A stretch of DNA of 6,606 bases from an uncultured Phycisphaerales bacterium (GCA_937891445.1 CALAFV010000366.1:1-6606); one strand, 5' to 3'. Counted from the stretch's first letter, positions 1 to 6,087 are shown. Numbers and translations: made by a program. Notes: a model not told the origin generated them from the sequence alone.

Positions 1-256
1 GGATCGGCTCCGCTGCGCGCGTGACGCGCAGCGGCGCGGGGCGGAAGTCGAAGTGAGCCGGCGCCCGCCGCCGGTGCCGAATGACCTCGCGCACGGTCGC
101 CTCGGTGATGCGGCGCTCCGCGGCGTCCAGATCGATCGCGAACCCCGCGTCGTACGCGAACATCACCGAGCACGTGCCGGCGCCGATGCGCCCCGCCGCC
201 GCGCCGCCGTCGCCGGAACTCACGCCGACCGTCGGTTTCACGCCCGCCGTGGTCAC
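1..256 (-). CDS. Unrecognised protein, N-terminal 85 residues only (runs off the left edge)
   Basis: I do not recognise this family and assign no function. The reading frame from a GTG at 256 is open to the window edge. Its first 25 or so residues are Gly/Ala/Thr-rich and look disordered. They are followed by an ordered-looking stretch: CSVMFAYDAGFAIDLDAAER at about residues 29-48, then a basic patch (HRRRAP, about 61-66) and FDFRPAPLRVT (about 69-79). The mix of hydrophobic, acidic and aromatic positions there is much more protein-like than either opposite-strand reading. The GTG overlaps the TGA of the upstream gene (GTGA at 256-253), and a GGAGG lies 10 bases upstream, so translational coupling to the squalene-oxidase-repeat gene is likely. 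An ATG at about residue 32 is an alternative start, but it would remove the CSV lead-in and has no better ribosome site. The C-terminus is outside the window. Confidence 0.72.
   Translation of the reverse strand, partial: MTTAGVKPTVGVSSGDGGAAAGRIGAGTCSVMFAYDAGFAIDLDAAERRITEATVREVIRHRRRAPAHFDFRPAPLRVTRAAEPI
10..34. repeat. Perfect 10-bp inverted repeat with 5-base spacer
   Basis: CCGCTGCGCG (10-19) is matched exactly by its reverse complement CGCGCAGCGG (25-34) around the spacer CGTGA. It lies inside the coding region of the left-edge gene (codons for PLRVTRAAEP), with no T-tract on either side. It is therefore unlikely to be an intrinsic terminator. In DNA this GC-rich it may be fortuitous. 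Confidence 0.45.
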
Positions 257-1542
257 TGTGCCCGGTCCTCCGGCCCTGCGCCTCCCGCGCCCCCGTCGCG
301 CTCCTTGCCGAGCGTACCCCCGGCCGCCGCCCCGGGCCCGGCGGCGCGTGCGTCCGCTTTCACGTCCCACCGCGCCGGCTCGTCGCCCGAGCGCGGCATC
401 AGCAGGGCCATCGACGACATCGCCGTCCCGTACGCCGCCGACCGCGGGAAGACGCGGTGGTTCCACGTCCCCTCCGGCGAGCGGGTCGCGAAGATCAGCG
501 CCGCGAGCCGGCGCCGGTACTCCGGCCGCTCGCGCCGCGGCAGCAGTTCGATCGCCTGCGCGGCGTAGTAGTGCGCGTAGTAGAAGTAGTACGGCGCGAT
601 CCCGTACGGCCCCTGGTGCGTCCCCGGCCGCGCCCGCCGTTTCTCCAGCCACTCCCAGTGCACGATGAACGCATCCACCGCGGCCCGCACGTCCGCGGGC
701 GTCGCCCGCCCCGCCAGCGCCAGCGTCGCCTGCGTCGCGACCATGCGTCCGACCGCGCCGGGAACGCCGTCGCCCGAGCGCTCGCCCGCCTCGCCCGAGT
801 ACACCACTGCGCCGCTGGGCATCAGCGCCCGACGCAGCGCCCCCAGGCCGCGCTCGACCACGGCCTCGTCCACCGCGTACCCCTGCCGCCGCGCTTCGAA
901 CAGCGCCTGAAGCGTCGGCGCGGTCATGAAACTCGACGCCGGGGCCACCGTGTCGCGCCCCGGCGGCCGCGCGTAGTTCCACCCGCCGGCCTGCGGGATC
1001 TCCGTCTTCTGGATCGCGTCGATGTAGAACGCGATCGCGTGCTCCACCGCTTCCGCCTGCCCCTCGGGAACGTGCCCGGCCCGCTTGAGTTCCAGCAGGA
1101 ACGCCAGGCCGTACGTATACCCCCACCCGCGCACGTCGTACCCGCCGTCGTAGTCCTTCTCCGACATCAGCGGGTGGTCCACGCCGCGGCAGACGAACTC
1201 GCACGCCCGCGCCACGGCCTCGCGCCGCTGAGCGTCCGCCTCGTACCCCGGCGCGCGGAGGAGCGCCGTGGCGCAGATCGCCGTCCCCCCAACGCGGTAG
1301 CCGATCGGGATCTGCCCCCGGACGCGGTACACCCCCTCGTACGGCCACTCCGCGCGCCCCTCCCCTTCCTGCGCCTGCAGCAGGAACTCCGCCGCCCGCG
1401 CAACCGCGGCGTCGATGTCAACCTCCGCCGCTTTGGCCGCCGCGGCCGGTTGCGAACCGGAGCCCGGCCCGGTGTGCGCGCCCGCAGCGAGCGTCAACGC
1501 GCCGGCCACCAGCCCCGCGATCAGCACGCCGCGTCGGATCAT
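253..1542 (-). CDS. Secreted prenyltransferase/squalene-oxidase-repeat protein
   Basis: This is a 429-residue protein with a Sec-type signal peptide: basic MIRRG, then a hydrophobic stretch to about residue 20, with the mature part beginning after a low-complexity Gly/Ser/Ala linker. From about 45 to 384 it has the helical-hairpin pattern of the alpha/alpha-toroid (prenyltransferase/squalene-oxidase repeat) fold: AAEFLLQAQ (51-58) then GGTAICATALL (85-95), GGWNYARP (186-193) then SSFMTAPTLQAL (203-214), and EGTWNHR (357-363) then YGTAMSSMALL (371-381). A tyrosine cluster, PYYFYYAHYYAAQA (317-330), fits the inner face of such a barrel. I see no DxDD cyclase motif, so cyclase activity is not claimed. 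Such proteins are frequent in planctomycetes and mostly uncharacterised. The C-terminal tail (about 385-429) is Gly/Ala/Arg-rich and probably disordered. The start is fixed by AGGAG at 1551-1555, eight bases upstream of the ATG. Its stop overlaps the next gene's start. Confidence 0.88.
   Translation of the reverse strand: MIRRGVLIAGLVAGALTLAAGAHTGPGSGSQPAAAAKAAEVDIDAAVARAAEFLLQAQEGEGRAEWPYEGVYRVRGQIPIGYRVGGTAICATALLRAPGYEADAQRREAVARACEFVCRGVDHPLMSEKDYDGGYDVRGWGYTYGLAFLLELKRAGHVPEGQAEAVEHAIAFYIDAIQKTEIPQAGGWNYARPPGRDTVAPASSFMTAPTLQALFEARRQGYAVDEAVVERGLGALRRALMPSGAVVYSGEAGERSGDGVPGAVGRMVATQATLALAGRATPADVRAAVDAFIVHWEWLEKRRARPGTHQGPYGIAPYYFYYAHYYAAQAIELLPRRERPEYRRRLAALIFATRSPEGTWNHRVFPRSAAYGTAMSSMALLMPRSGDEPARWDVKADARAAGPGAAAGGTLGKERDGGAGGAGPEDRAQ
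267..271 (-). promoter_or_regulatory. Shine-Dalgarno GGAGG inside the end of the upstream gene
   Basis: Read on the minus strand, GGAGGACC precedes the GTG at 256, with 10 bases between GGAGG and the start codon. It lies within the last codons of the upstream coding region (encoding PEDR). It supports the GTG as the true start and supports coupled translation across the GTGA overlap. Confidence 0.5.
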
Positions 1543-1639
1543 GGGCTCTGCTCCTATCCCCCGTTTCCGCTCCCCTGCCCCTCGACGCCGTCGGGATCAC
1601 GATACCGTACCGCCGCACGCGCCGCACCAGCGAGGCCGC
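1543..1639. promoter_or_regulatory. Divergent intergenic region with start signals for both sides
   Basis: This 97-bp gap lies between the two divergent start codons and must hold the promoter of the minus-strand pair and probably that of the methyltransferase. On the minus strand, TATCGT (1604-1599) is a 4/6 match to a -10 box, but I see no TTGACA-like box 16-18 bases further upstream. AGGAG (1555-1551) is a good ribosome site for the minus-strand gene. For the plus-strand gene only a weak GAGG (1632-1635) precedes the ATG. No clear operator palindrome is visible. Confidence 0.35.
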
Positions 1640-2314
1640 ATGAACCCGACGGCCGATCCCGCTCGCCCCCCGTGCCCGCACCCGCTGCGCCGCCGCCTGT
1701 GCGCCTGCATCCTGCGCCACTGCATGGGACCTCACGAGCGGGCCCTCGAGCCCCACCGCCGCGCCCTGCTCCGCGGCCTGGCCGGCAATGTCGTCGAGAT
1801 CGGCCCCGGAACGGGCGTGAACATCCCGTTCCTGGCCGCCGGCGCGGCGGGCCCCATCATCTACACCGCCATCGAGCCCAACACGCTGCTGCACGCCGAT
1901 ATCCGCGCCGCCGCCGAGGCCGCGGGCTTCACCGCGCACATCCTCCCCACGTCGATCGGCCCCGGGCGCCTTGACCTCCCCGACGCCTCGGCCGACGCCG
2001 TTGTGTGCACGCTGGTCCTCTGCTCGGTGCCCGACCCGGACGCGGCGCTCGCGGAAATCGCACGCCTGCTGCGCCCGGGAGGCCGGCTGATCATCATCGA
2101 GCACGTCGCCGCCCCGCGGCGGACGGCGCTGCGGGCCATCCAGCGGATCGTGCGCCCGGTCTGGCGCGTCCCCGGCGACGGATGCGACCCGGCCCGCGAC
2201 ACCGAGGCGACCCTCCGCCGCGCCCCGAACCTGCGCATCGAATCGCTCACACGGTTCCGTGCCCCCATCCCGGTGGTCAGCCCGCACATCGCGGGCGTGC
2301 TCGTGCGGGTGTAG
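1640..2314 (+). CDS. METTL7-like class I SAM-dependent methyltransferase
   Basis: This 224-residue protein has the Methyltransf_11 (UbiE-like) layout. SAM-binding motif I is VVEIGPGTGVNIPF at about residues 51-64, followed by an acidic AIEPN (motif II region), then DLPDASADAVVCTLVLCSV (motif IV) and LLRPGGRLIIIEHVAAP (motif V/VI). The combination GGRLIIIEHVAAP, a downstream DGCDPARDTEATLR and a terminal SPHIAGVLV matches the pattern of the METTL7/TMT1 family, which in animals has EHVA, DGC.LTR and PHI.G at the same places. Animal members methylate small thiols; many bacterial relatives are annotated only as class I methyltransferases. The substrate is not predictable here. An N-terminal 'LCACILRHCMGPHERALEPHRR' type segment (about residues 22-43) takes the place of the membrane anchor of animal METTL7. 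I chose the ATG at 1640 because any upstream start would run into the divergent gene. A weak GAGG lies 4 bases upstream. Confidence 0.85.
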   Translation: MNPTADPARPPCPHPLRRRLCACILRHCMGPHERALEPHRRALLRGLAGNVVEIGPGTGVNIPFLAAGAAGPIIYTAIEPNTLLHADIRAAAEAAGFTAHILPTSIGPGRLDLPDASADAVVCTLVLCSVPDPDAALAEIARLLRPGGRLIIIEHVAAPRRTALRAIQRIVRPVWRVPGDGCDPARDTEATLRRAPNLRIESLTRFRAPIPVVSPHIAGVLVRV

Positions 2315-2373
2315 TCCGCGGCCCCGCCGCCCCGCATGAAACCGGTCCGCGCCGCGGCCCGCAACAATCGCCC

Positions 2374-3903
2374 ATGCCGGCCCCCGCGCCCCTTGCCGCC
2401 CTGGTGATCGCCCTCGCCCCACCGCCGCCCGCGACTCCCGCCGCCACGCTCGCCACCCCGACCCGCGCCGGCCTCACGCTCGCCTGGCGCCGCTTCGACC
2501 ACGCTGTTTCCACGCTCGACCTTTCGGATGAACAGTTCCTCGAAGCGGGCCTCGCCTTCGACCGCGCCAGCGCCGCCCTGCTCCGCGGCGGCCCCACTGC
2601 CGTCTACCGCGGCATCCTCGAAGCCACCGACGCCCTGCTGCTCGACAACCCCGATGCCCCCGCCGCCGTCGCCGCCCGGACGCTCCGCCTTCGCATGGAC
2701 CCGCCAGTCTTCATCCGCGGCGACACACAACCCCCGCGCCTCCGCTTCGACCGCTTTTTCGAAACCGATGCCCCCGCCGAACCGGTCGCGCTCACCGTCC
2801 GGCTCATCCCAACACCACCGCACGCCGGCGACGCACCCGTCGCCGCCTCAACATTCAATATCCTCGCCACCCCCTCCGGCCCGCCTCCGGACCCACTCTT
2901 GTGTCCAATCCCCGACGGCGGCTTCGCCCCCGGCCGCTACACCGTCGAGATCTGCCTCCCCGACGCCGCCGGATGCCGCGTGAGCGCGACCTGGACCGTC
3001 GTCCCGACCCGCCCCGAGACCGTCCGCGACCGCATCGCCGCCGCGATCGACGATCTGGAGCGCAAAGGCCGGCTCGCCGACCCCGCCCTGTCCCGCGCCG
3101 CGGCGGTACTCCGCTCGCGCAACGCGCTGCTGACCTCGAACCCCTCCACCAACGACCCCGCCCACCTCGACGCAGACCTCTCACGCCTCCCCGACCAACT
3201 CACGCAGGAACTCGCGGCGCTCGAGTCGGGGCGCAACCCCTACGCCAACTACCCCGGCCACCTCTGGCGCACCGTCCGCATCGCCGATGCGGACGTCCCC
3301 GTGCGCATGTTCAACCCGCCGCCCCCGCCCGGCGAGGCCGCCGCCCCGCCGCGCCCGCTGGTGATCGCCCTCCACGGTGCCGGCGGCGACGAGTCCACTT
3401 TCCCCGAGGCCTACGGCGACGGGATCATCACGCGCCTCGCCGCTCAACACGGTTTTGTGCTCGCTGCCCCGCGCACCGGCCCCTTCGCCGCCGATCCCGC
3501 CTTCTTCGACGGCCTGCTCGCCGCGATCACCGCCGACTACACCATCGACCCTGCCCGCATCTACGTCCTGGGCCACTCCCTCGGCTCCGGCGTCACCGGC
3601 GCCTGGGCCGCGGCCCGTGCGGACCGCATCGCCGCCGCCGCGTGCATCGCCGGCTTCACCGCCTTCGACCCCGAGCAGCGCACGTGCCCCACGCTCGTCG
3701 TCGTCCCCGGACGCGACGGCCTCATCAAGCCCACCCGCGTAATCAACGCCGCGCGGGCCGCCGCCGCGGCGGGCGCGCCCATCGAGCCCCTGTTCCTCCC
3801 CGACCAGACGCACACGCTCGTGGTCGGCACGATCCTCCCCGAGGTCATCCCCTGGCTGCTCAAGCACGAACTTTCCGATGCGCCCGATCCGCCGGCGCGG
3901 TAG
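2374..3903 (+). CDS. Exported two-part alpha/beta-hydrolase (esterase/PHB-depolymerase-like)
   Basis: This 509-residue protein has a C-terminal alpha/beta-hydrolase domain (about 327-500). HGAGGDE at 334-340 forms the oxyanion-hole region, and YVLGHSLGSG (397-406) is the nucleophile elbow with Ser402. VVPGRDGLIK (443-452) supplies Asp448 as the likely acid, and DQTHTL (477-482) supplies His480 as the likely base, so the triad looks complete. The pattern resembles the LpqC/feruloyl-esterase/PHB-depolymerase group, which cleaves ester bonds; the real substrate is unknown. The N-terminal 300 residues are not hydrolase: a hydrophobic, Pro/Ala-rich leader (1-27) suggests export, a helical segment follows (about 35-108), then a beta-rich stretch ending GRYTVEICLPD…SATWTVV (about 187-210), then helices (about 214-285). 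I chose the ATG at 2374 because further upstream the frame overlaps the methyltransferase and becomes Arg/Pro-rich. No Shine-Dalgarno is visible, so the start is less certain than the domain call. It lies 59 bp after the methyltransferase. Confidence 0.85.
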   Translation: MPAPAPLAALVIALAPPPPATPAATLATPTRAGLTLAWRRFDHAVSTLDLSDEQFLEAGLAFDRASAALLRGGPTAVYRGILEATDALLLDNPDAPAAVAARTLRLRMDPPVFIRGDTQPPRLRFDRFFETDAPAEPVALTVRLIPTPPHAGDAPVAASTFNILATPSGPPPDPLLCPIPDGGFAPGRYTVEICLPDAAGCRVSATWTVVPTRPETVRDRIAAAIDDLERKGRLADPALSRAAAVLRSRNALLTSNPSTNDPAHLDADLSRLPDQLTQELAALESGRNPYANYPGHLWRTVRIADADVPVRMFNPPPPPGEAAAPPRPLVIALHGAGGDESTFPEAYGDGIITRLAAQHGFVLAAPRTGPFAADPAFFDGLLAAITADYTIDPARIYVLGHSLGSGVTGAWAAARADRIAAAACIAGFTAFDPEQRTCPTLVVVPGRDGLIKPTRVINAARAAAAAGAPIEPLFLPDQTHTLVVGTILPEVIPWLLKHELSDAPDPPAR

Positions 3904-3906
3904 ACT
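3901..3906 (+). promoter_or_regulatory. Possible -10 box (TAGACT) overlapping the hydrolase stop codon
   Basis: TAGACT matches the TATAAT consensus at 4/6 positions, and its TAG is the stop codon of the hydrolase. A transcript starting about 7 bases downstream would give the lipoprotein gene a leader of roughly 35 nucleotides. No TTGACA-like -35 lies at 16-18 bases, so this is a weak call. Confidence 0.3.
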
Positions 3907-3948
3907 GGCCCGGTCCCGCCCCCCGTCGCCGCACACCCGGAGGCTCCC

Positions 3949-4260
3949 ATGTCCATCCGCCCCCTCGCCACCCTCGCTCTGGTCGCCGTCGTCGCGGTGC
4001 TCGCCGCATGCGAGCCGAAAGTGACGCCGGAGAACTTCGAACAGATCACCGAGGGGATGACCATCGCTCAGGTCGAGAAGATCCTCGGCCCGGGCGAAGA
4101 GGAGGCCGCCGCGGGCGGAACGTCCATCGGCGGCAGCGGCATGCTCGAGGGCGCCCGCGCCAACGCGGCCCGCACCTTCATCTGGAAGGAAGACAACCGG
4201 CAGATCATCGTCGTCTTTCAGGACGGGAAGGTCGTGAACAAGTACAGCATGGGCTTCTGA
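3949..4260 (+). CDS. Small lipoprotein with DUF3862/BamE-like fold
   Basis: This 103-residue protein has a lipoprotein signal: basic start MSIRP, hydrophobic core, and lipobox VLAAC with Cys21 as the lipidation site, so it should be anchored in a membrane facing the periplasm. The mature part, VTPENFEQITEGMTIAQVEK (25-44) followed by ILGPGEEE and ending FIWKEDNRQIIVVFQDGKVV, fits the DUF3862 / SmpA-OmlA-like (BamE-type) domain: two helices, the second opening with the 'GMT..QV..ILG' signature, followed by three strands with a Trp-Lys turn. A Gly/Ala-rich loop (about 53-72) sits between helix and sheet. It is not BamE itself; such proteins are usually of unknown role. The start is well supported by GGAGG at 3939-3943, five bases before the ATG. 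Confidence 0.88.
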   Translation: MSIRPLATLALVAVVAVLAACEPKVTPENFEQITEGMTIAQVEKILGPGEEEAAAGGTSIGGSGMLEGARANAARTFIWKEDNRQIIVVFQDGKVVNKYSMGF

Positions 4261-4315
4261 CGCCCGCGGAACCCACCCGTCCCGACCGCCCCCCCCGGCG
4301 ACCCGCCGCGGCACG

Positions 4316-4344
4316 TTCCCTCCCGCCCCGACGGGGGGTATACT
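4316..4344 (+). promoter_or_regulatory. Probable promoter of the tRNA gene (-10 TATACT)
   Basis: TATACT at 4339-4344 is a 5/6 match to the -10 consensus and lies 11 bases before the first base of the tRNA, so transcription would begin only a few bases upstream of the mature 5' end. A poor -35 candidate, TTCCCT (4316-4321, 3/6 matches), sits at the standard 17-base spacing. Confidence 0.5.
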
Positions 4345-4355
4345 CAGGGCCCAAA

Positions 4356-4429
4356 GGGCTTGTAGCTCAGGTGGCTAGAGCGTACCCCTGATAAGGGTAA
4401 GGTCGCTGGTTCGAGTCCAGCCAGGCCCA
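4356..4429 (+). tRNA. tRNA-Ile (anticodon GAU)
   Basis: A complete 74-nucleotide cloverleaf can be folded by eye. The acceptor arm is GGGCTTG with CAGGCCC (one U-G pair), the D-stem GCTC/GAGC, the anticodon stem TACCC/GGGTA with loop CTGATAA, and the T-arm GCTGG-TTCGAGT-CCAGC. The discriminator base is A73 at 4429. The anticodon GAT is at 4390-4392, which reads AUC and AUU isoleucine codons. The 3' CCA is not encoded (the sequence continues CTTCC), so a CCA-adding enzyme must supply it. No 16S or 23S rRNA flanks it, so it stands outside the rRNA-operon spacer where this tRNA often sits in other bacteria. I see no integrase gene or repeated tRNA 3' end nearby. Confidence 0.97.
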
Positions 4430-4542
4430 CTTCCCCCCCTCCTGCCCGTCGCGTCACGGCCACGCCGCGCCCCCCGCAGCGGGCTATTCCGGCGGCCCCG
4501 ACCCACGACGCCCGGCGGCGCTGAGGCCCCCATCCAACCTGC

Positions 4543-6030
4543 ATGAGCGTCGGCCCGAGCCATCCCGCCCCGAGCGACCGGCCCCGGCCCTCGTCCGCAC
4601 CCGCCGCCGGCCCTTTCGCAGACCTCTCGGCCAACCCGCGCCTCCCGATCCTCACCGACCTGGTCCACGCGCTGGCACAGCCCGACGGCTGGCGCGGCCC
4701 CCTCGACCCCTTCATCGACGCCCTGCGCCGCGCGCGCCGCCCCGAGACGTACATCTGGCTCTCGACCCGCGGCCTGCCCCGCGGCCACTTCCGCATCGCG
4801 CGCTGGTCCGCCCCCAGCGGCGGCGCCCCCGTGTCCCTCCCCGAGGCCGACCCGTGGGGCGACGTCTCGTCGCTTCCGGTGCACAGCGCCGGCTTCCTCA
4901 GTTGTGTCGTCGCCACGCCCGAGCCCAAACTCGCCCGCGGCCTGCACCTCGACGACGACCCGCTGCTGGGCGACGAACTGGCGCGCATGGGCTCGATGGC
5001 CGCCGCGCCGTACTTCGACGCCTCCGGCCCCGTCGCGTGGACGCTCATCTTCCACCCCGACCCCGACGGCCTTACCGAAGCGGACCTCGAGGACGCGGTG
5101 CTCAAAACCGCGCTGATCGGCACCATGGCCGGCAGCATCGCCGCCGGGCGCGATCTGCAGCGGGCCACCGCGTGGATCCAGAGCGAGATCGATCAGATCG
5201 CCGACATCCAGCGCTCGCTGCTGCCGCAGGAGGAGCCGGACATCCCCGGCCTCTCCTTCGCCGCGCACTACGCGACCTTCGACCGCGCCGGCGGGGACTA
5301 CTACGACCTCCTCCCGCTGCGGCAGGCCGAGGGCCAACTCGCCCTGCCGCGCTACACCGAGGACCTCGCCAGCCCGTGGGCCATCATCCTGGCCGACGCC
5401 TCCGGCCACGGCCCATCGGCCGCGGTCGTCACGGCGATGCTGCACTCGATCCTGCACACGGGCCTCACCATCACGAACGGGGTCATCGGCGCCCCGCCGG
5501 TGCCCGTACCGGTCGAGCGCCGCCGCCGCCCGCAGCCCAGCCCCGCCGCGCTGCTCGAGGCCCTGGGCCAGCGGCTCTTTGCACGCCGGATCGGCCCCGG
5601 CGGCGGGCTGTCGTTCGTCACCGCCTTCCTCGGCATCTACGACCCGGTCGCCCGCACGCTCACCTACGCCAACGCCGGGCACCACCCCCCGCTGCTGCGC
5701 ACCCGCGGCTCGCGAGAGGTCACGCGGCTGTGCCCCGCGGACGCCCCCCCCGGCACGCCCCTTGGCATCCGCGACACCGTCGGCGCGACCGACTCGGTTC
5801 TCCACCTGGAGGATGGGCACACTCTTGTGCTTTATACCGATGGCGTCGTCGAGGCCCCCGGACCCGGCGACCGCACCCTATGGGGCGCCGAGCGTCTCGC
5901 CGCCGCCGTCGCCAGCGGCCCAGATGACCCCCGCGCCCTGACCGCCCACCTCGTCCGCGCCCTGCGCGCCCACGAGGCCGGCCAGCGGCCGCGCGACGAC
6001 CAGACGATCCTCGTCCTTCAGGCCGTCTGA
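4543..6030 (+). CDS. GAF-SpoIIE (RsbU-like) PP2C serine/threonine phosphatase
   Basis: This 495-residue soluble protein has a disordered Pro/Ser-rich start (1-28) and a GAF-like sensory region (about 33-205). A helical linker leads into IQRSLLPQ (222-229), the usual entry to the SpoIIE/PP2C domain (about 222-495). The metal-binding and catalytic motifs are all present: AGGDYYD (249-255), LADASGHG (283-290), NAGHHPP (377-383), YTDGVVEA (431-438) and RDDQT (484-488). The enzyme should therefore be active as a Mn/Mg-dependent phosphatase. In RsbU-type systems such enzymes dephosphorylate an anti-anti-sigma (STAS) protein and so release a sigma factor. No STAS or anti-sigma kinase gene lies beside it, so the target is unknown. 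A Pro/Arg-rich insertion (about 317-336) interrupts the domain between the first helix pair and the central strands. The start is the first ATG, which has no clear Shine-Dalgarno, so the exact N-terminus is uncertain. Confidence 0.93.
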   Translation: MSVGPSHPAPSDRPRPSSAPAAGPFADLSANPRLPILTDLVHALAQPDGWRGPLDPFIDALRRARRPETYIWLSTRGLPRGHFRIARWSAPSGGAPVSLPEADPWGDVSSLPVHSAGFLSCVVATPEPKLARGLHLDDDPLLGDELARMGSMAAAPYFDASGPVAWTLIFHPDPDGLTEADLEDAVLKTALIGTMAGSIAAGRDLQRATAWIQSEIDQIADIQRSLLPQEEPDIPGLSFAAHYATFDRAGGDYYDLLPLRQAEGQLALPRYTEDLASPWAIILADASGHGPSAAVVTAMLHSILHTGLTITNGVIGAPPVPVPVERRRRPQPSPAALLEALGQRLFARRIGPGGGLSFVTAFLGIYDPVARTLTYANAGHHPPLLRTRGSREVTRLCPADAPPGTPLGIRDTVGATDSVLHLEDGHTLVLYTDGVVEAPGPGDRTLWGAERLAAAVASGPDDPRALTAHLVRALRAHEAGQRPRDDQTILVLQAV

Positions 6031-6045
6031 TTTCCCTCACACTCC

Positions 6046-6083
6046 CCTGCCCGGGCGGGGCGGTCTTGCCCCGGGGCGGGTTT
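6046..6083 (+). terminator. Likely intrinsic terminator after the phosphatase gene
   Basis: CCTGCCC (6046-6052) pairs with GGGCGGG (6074-6080), and after a 3-base bulge (6053-6055) CGGGGC (6056-6061) pairs with GCCCCG (6068-6073) around a 6-base loop. A TTT follows directly (6081-6083). The stem is very GC-rich and starts 16 bases after the stop codon. The T-run is short, so termination may be partial. Confidence 0.55.
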
Positions 6084-6087
6084 CCAC

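Noticed and set aside
1415..1639. N-terminal extension of the methyltransferase to an upstream ATG at 1415
   Set aside because: The extra 75 residues overlap the 5' end of the divergent gene and are low-complexity Ala/Pro/Arg; the domain begins after the ATG at 1640.
457..1974. Long plus-strand open frame opposite the squalene-oxidase-repeat gene
   Set aside because: The translation is Arg/Pro-rich without domain motifs and runs antisense to a well-supported gene. Stop codons are rare in all frames of such GC-rich DNA.
2005..2373. N-terminal extension of the hydrolase upstream of 2374
   Set aside because: It would overlap more than 300 bases of the methyltransferase gene in another frame, and the residues are Arg/Pro-rich.
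3181..4314. Long minus-strand open frame opposite the hydrolase and lipoprotein genes
   Set aside because: Gly/Arg/Asp-rich composition, no recognisable motif, and it covers two good plus-strand genes with a catalytic triad and a lipobox.
4261..4338. Possible terminator after the lipoprotein gene
   Set aside because: Only short GC hairpins such as CCCC-GAC-GGGG are present, and no T-tract follows, so I cannot support an intrinsic terminator.
2901..4391. Plus-strand open frame shifted against the hydrolase gene
   Set aside because: Extremely Arg/Pro-rich, runs into the tRNA, and conflicts with the hydrolase and lipoprotein frames.
4430..4542. Possible attachment site or terminator after the tRNA
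   Set aside because: No repeat of the tRNA 3' end, no integrase gene and no stable hairpin with a T-run is visible; it is C-rich spacer with at most a weak TATTCC -10-like hexamer (4485-4490).
4375..5820. Long minus-strand open frame opposite the phosphatase gene
   Set aside because: It overlaps the tRNA and mirrors the SpoIIE domain codons; the composition is typical of an antisense shadow.
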